Shown here piece by piece: positions 6,390-8,531 of a stretch of 8,531 nt of DNA. The notes under the pieces were generated by a model. It saw only the letters and a program-made list of their open reading frames with translations. It was not told the DNA's origin and searched no databases. Numbering within the stretch: the first letter of the stretch is position 1; every line of letters begins with the position of its first letter. Origin of the DNA: Desulfobacterales bacterium HSG17 (GTDB taxonomy: Bacteria; Desulfobacterota; Desulfobacteria; Desulfobacterales; Desulfococcaceae); contig JAUCGD010000125.1 of NCBI GenBank assembly GCA_030377945.1, positions 1 to 8,531 on the forward strand, given 5' to 3'. The position numbers and the translations under genes were made by a program.

Positions 6390-8138
6390 ATGAAGCGTAA
6401 AGTCGCAGATCTCAATATTCTACTTCGATTCGCATTTTATGAATCAATAAACCCTTGGATCTTTTTAAATGCGGGTCTCATCGGTACAACCATTTGTGTC
6501 CTAACTGATCATTACACCATTGTTCCCTACTGCGTTCCACTTTTTGTTCAAATTTTCACACGTACTAGCGTAAAGTTTCGACAAAGGCATATAACGGCTT
6601 TAGTTGAGCTACCTGCTCAGACGGATGATCCGGTTTTTATCATGGATGGTCACGGAGAGATTATCCTATCAACAGGTAAAACCAAACAGTTTTTTGAAGA
6701 TCATGTCATAAATAATATCCGGCACCTTATCGGTGATGAAGGAATGGAACGGGTATTAACATTGGCTCGCCATTCGATTGATGATGATCAGAATCTTTCT
6801 GAGGAGTGTTATGCTGAAAAAATAGACAAATGGTATGATATCAAAGCAAAGCCTGCCATTGGGGAAGATTCTGAAAATTTTGAAAAAGTGTTGGTTTGGT
6901 TTCAAAATATTTCTATTCGAAAAGAATATGACATCCGTTTACAGGATCTGCTGAAATATTCAAGCTCCATGATTTCAAAACTGGATCAACTGGTTAAAAC
7001 AGGCTCCATCTATGATCATGTTGCGGCCTTTATGTTATCCGATTATGAAGCCATCTATATTACCCGCACAGATGCAGAAGAAAATCTAATTGGCCATGTA
7101 TTTAAACGAGGCATTCCTTTTATTGATCGCTCAAAAACCATTATTATTCATCATGACTCAAATGCACCTATTCTGATGTCCCGAAGAACGGCCAAGATTT
7201 TGTCTGATGACATCGCAGATCATGATTCGAAAGAAAGCTTTTTAAAAAAGAATCCCTTTGATCCCAACGTAGTTTCTTTTATCGGCAATGAAGTTCATAA
7301 TTTCATCACATATAATGAAGCAGATGTCTCTATTATTGCTTTCAATTTTAAAAAACAAATAACCGTTCATGAAAAACGCTTTATTGAAGTGCTATTAAAT
7401 ATTTCTAGAATTATGGTCATGCTGGCAGACCTTATTCGATCCAATGACGAACAATTTTTCCAAAAAATCATCGGACTGTGTGCAGCTGCCGAATATAGTG
7501 ATGAATTCAGTAGTCGGCATGTACTACGTGTAAATATCTTATCCAAATTGGTTGCTGAAAAACTAGAAATGGATCACACTTTTATAAATACCATCAGCCA
7601 GGTAGCAGCTTTACATGATTTAGGAAAAGTCGCTATGCCCGAACTTATAAAAATGACTGGAAAATACACACAGGAACAATTTAAAATGATGCAAATGCAT
7701 ACTCTCTACGGGGCTATAATTATTGATCGAATGGCTCGATATTCCTCTAAGCCAGATCCTCGATTAAACATGGCAAAAAATATTATCCTGCACCACCATC
7801 AGACATATAATGGTAAAGGGTACCCTGCTATAAAAAAAAATGGAACCGTTGTTGAAACCCTCTCAACTGATTATCAAAAATACATTGATCATCGCCCCTT
7901 AATGGGGGATGAGATTCCCATTGAAGCCCTTATCGTCTCGCTTGCTGACCGTTACGACTCAATTAGAACAAGCTCTTTTCATAAACCAGGTGTTTCACAT
8001 GAGGAAGCCGTACGGATCATGAATCATGATGATAACTTGAATATTAAGGGCTATGATTGGCATGGACCGGAACTATGGCGGTCCTTTCAAAGCATTCAGC
8101 ACGAGTTTGACCGAATATATGAGGAAATGAAAGATTAG
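6390..8138 (+). CDS. Membrane-anchored PAS/GAF-like HD-GYP protein, probable cyclic-di-GMP phosphodiesterase
   Basis: This 582-residue protein should hydrolyse cyclic di-GMP in the cytoplasm under control of N-terminal sensing. Two hydrophobic stretches (about 22-38 and 43-56) form a hairpin-like anchor. A PAS-like domain follows (about 65-175, from ELPAQTDDPVFIMDGHGEI to VWFQNISIRKEYD), then a GAF-like region (about 195-350). The HD-GYP domain (about 360-545) keeps the metal-binding and signature residues: H377, H409-D410 (HDLGK to K413), H437, H468-H470, GYP at 477-479 and D520 in ADRYDS. With these intact, an active enzyme is likely. A TGA three codons before the ATG fixes the start at or after 6390; no convincing ribosome site precedes it, and the next Met falls past the membrane segments. 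It has no receiver domain, so it is not a classical response regulator. It stands alone between an IS110 relic and an IS3 element. Confidence 0.92.
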   Translation: MKRKVADLNILLRFAFYESINPWIFLNAGLIGTTICVLTDHYTIVPYCVPLFVQIFTRTSVKFRQRHITALVELPAQTDDPVFIMDGHGEIILSTGKTKQFFEDHVINNIRHLIGDEGMERVLTLARHSIDDDQNLSEECYAEKIDKWYDIKAKPAIGEDSENFEKVLVWFQNISIRKEYDIRLQDLLKYSSSMISKLDQLVKTGSIYDHVAAFMLSDYEAIYITRTDAEENLIGHVFKRGIPFIDRSKTIIIHHDSNAPILMSRRTAKILSDDIADHDSKESFLKKNPFDPNVVSFIGNEVHNFITYNEADVSIIAFNFKKQITVHEKRFIEVLLNISRIMVMLADLIRSNDEQFFQKIIGLCAAAEYSDEFSSRHVLRVNILSKLVAEKLEMDHTFINTISQVAALHDLGKVAMPELIKMTGKYTQEQFKMMQMHTLYGAIIIDRMARYSSKPDPRLNMAKNIILHHHQTYNGKGYPAIKKNGTVVETLSTDYQKYIDHRPLMGDEIPIEALIVSLADRYDSIRTSSFHKPGVSHEEAVRIMNHDDNLNIKGYDWHGPELWRSFQSIQHEFDRIYEEMKD

Positions 8139-8405
8139 TGAATAAGATGGCACCAATTTTGGGGATAGTGAGTTAACCAAGTCTATCTTCCACAGCAGCG
8201 TTGTTTATAATCTGCCTAATTTCAGGAATCTTGATTTAATAAATTGTAACATTTTACTATATTATCGATTAAGTATTTGAAAAACAATCACATATCAATG
8301 TCATTTCCTATTTACTATTGAATTTGACATCGGAAAAAGAAAATGACACTCTACTGCCTAAAAATTCTATGTTTTAGGTAAATTTATGCCTCAATTATTG
8401 CTACC
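8139..8405. other. AT-rich intergenic region between the HD-GYP gene and the IS3 end
   Basis: No coding sequence is recognisable here. TGTCATTT (8299-8306) and AAATGACA (8341-8348) are perfect 8-bp inverted repeats about 34 nt apart, and CCTAAAA (8357-8363) with TTTTAGG (8372-8378) forms a 7-bp hairpin. Neither is followed by a proper T-run, so a terminator for the upstream gene cannot be named with confidence. They could be protein-binding sites for whatever gene lay here before the IS3 insertion. Confidence 0.3.
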
Positions 8406-8531
8406 TGATCCTTCCCTCAAAAACTGTAACCAGGGTTAAGCCACCTTTTTAAGGTTATACCATTCTTGTTCACAGTGAGCGGGCGTTTTCCAGCCATTGG
8501 CTGAATGTTTTCGTCTCTGGTTATAATACAA
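8406..8531 (-). mobile_element. Right end of an IS3-family insertion sequence (continues beyond the window)
   Basis: On the + strand, TGATCCTTCCCTC at 8406-8418 resembles the terminal inverted repeat of IS3-group elements, which starts TGATC. It lies about 30 bp beyond the transposase stop codon, the usual distance. If it is the true tip, the flanking ACC (8403-8405) would be one copy of a 3-bp target duplication; the other end is outside the window. Confidence 0.7.
8436..8531 (-). CDS. IS3-family transposase (OrfB, integrase core), C-terminal 31 residues, partial at window edge
   Basis: Reading leftward from the window edge in one frame gives 31 residues starting LYYNQRRKHSANGWKTPAHC and closing with TAA at 8438-8436. 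The YYN-x-x-R-x-HSA-x-G-x-x-TP pattern is the hallmark of the end of the DDE integrase core in IS3-type transposases, just after the catalytic Glu helix. The reading frame is intact as far as visible, so the element may be complete outside the window; OrfA and the catalytic residues are not in view. The full protein would catalyse copy-out-paste-in transposition by way of a circular intermediate. Confidence 0.82.
   Translation of the reverse strand: MYYNQRRKHSANGWKTPAHCEQEWYNLKKVA

Noticed and set aside
1..8531. CRISPR array, tRNA or rRNA genes
   Set aside because: No regularly spaced direct repeats and no tRNA or rRNA-like sequence were noticed on either strand by reading; a covariance-model scan was not possible.

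Overview
The window looks like chromosomal DNA from an anaerobic, probably sulfate-reducing Desulfobacterota-type bacterium (Desulfobacterales-like). This is inferred from the protein types, above all the DUF3365/Tll0287-like c-heme sensor kinase with a helical C-terminal tail, from the orphan periplasmic binding protein, and from the dispersed intergenic repeats and IS remnants. No rRNA or other marker gene is present, so the assignment is tentative.

Layout from left to right. 148-2052 (+) is a membrane histidine kinase with a periplasmic CxxCH (c-type heme) sensor domain. It converges on 2222-4516 (-), a large multi-pass MscS-family mechanosensitive channel. The 169-bp gap between them carries one copy of a short dispersed repeat. 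The channel gene diverges from 4850-5629 (+), a small secreted solute-binding protein of family 3. Their shared intergenic region holds a long, nearly perfect inverted repeat (4696-4832) ending just upstream of the binding protein's ribosome binding site. Downstream comes a second copy of the dispersed repeat, then a decayed IS110-family transposase (about 5846-6176, - strand). That gene has an in-frame stop and at least two frameshifts, yet its leader (6177-6257) is still able to fold so that it masks the transposase ribosome binding site. 6390-8138 (+) encodes a membrane-anchored PAS/GAF-like/HD-GYP protein, a likely cyclic-di-GMP phosphodiesterase. The right edge (8406-8531) enters an IS3-family insertion sequence on the - strand, with its terminal repeat and the last 31 codons of the transposase visible.

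The genes do not form an operon: orientations alternate and every gene has its own intergenic region. The common theme is sensing at the envelope: redox or ligand sensing by heme, membrane tension, a periplasmic ligand, and c-di-GMP turnover. No partner genes (response regulator, ABC permease, diguanylate cyclase) are in the window. The most notable non-coding features are the inverted repeat at 4696-4832 and the structured IS110 leader, a candidate remnant of an IS110 bridge-RNA region. I did not find convincing evidence for a completely new multi-gene system.
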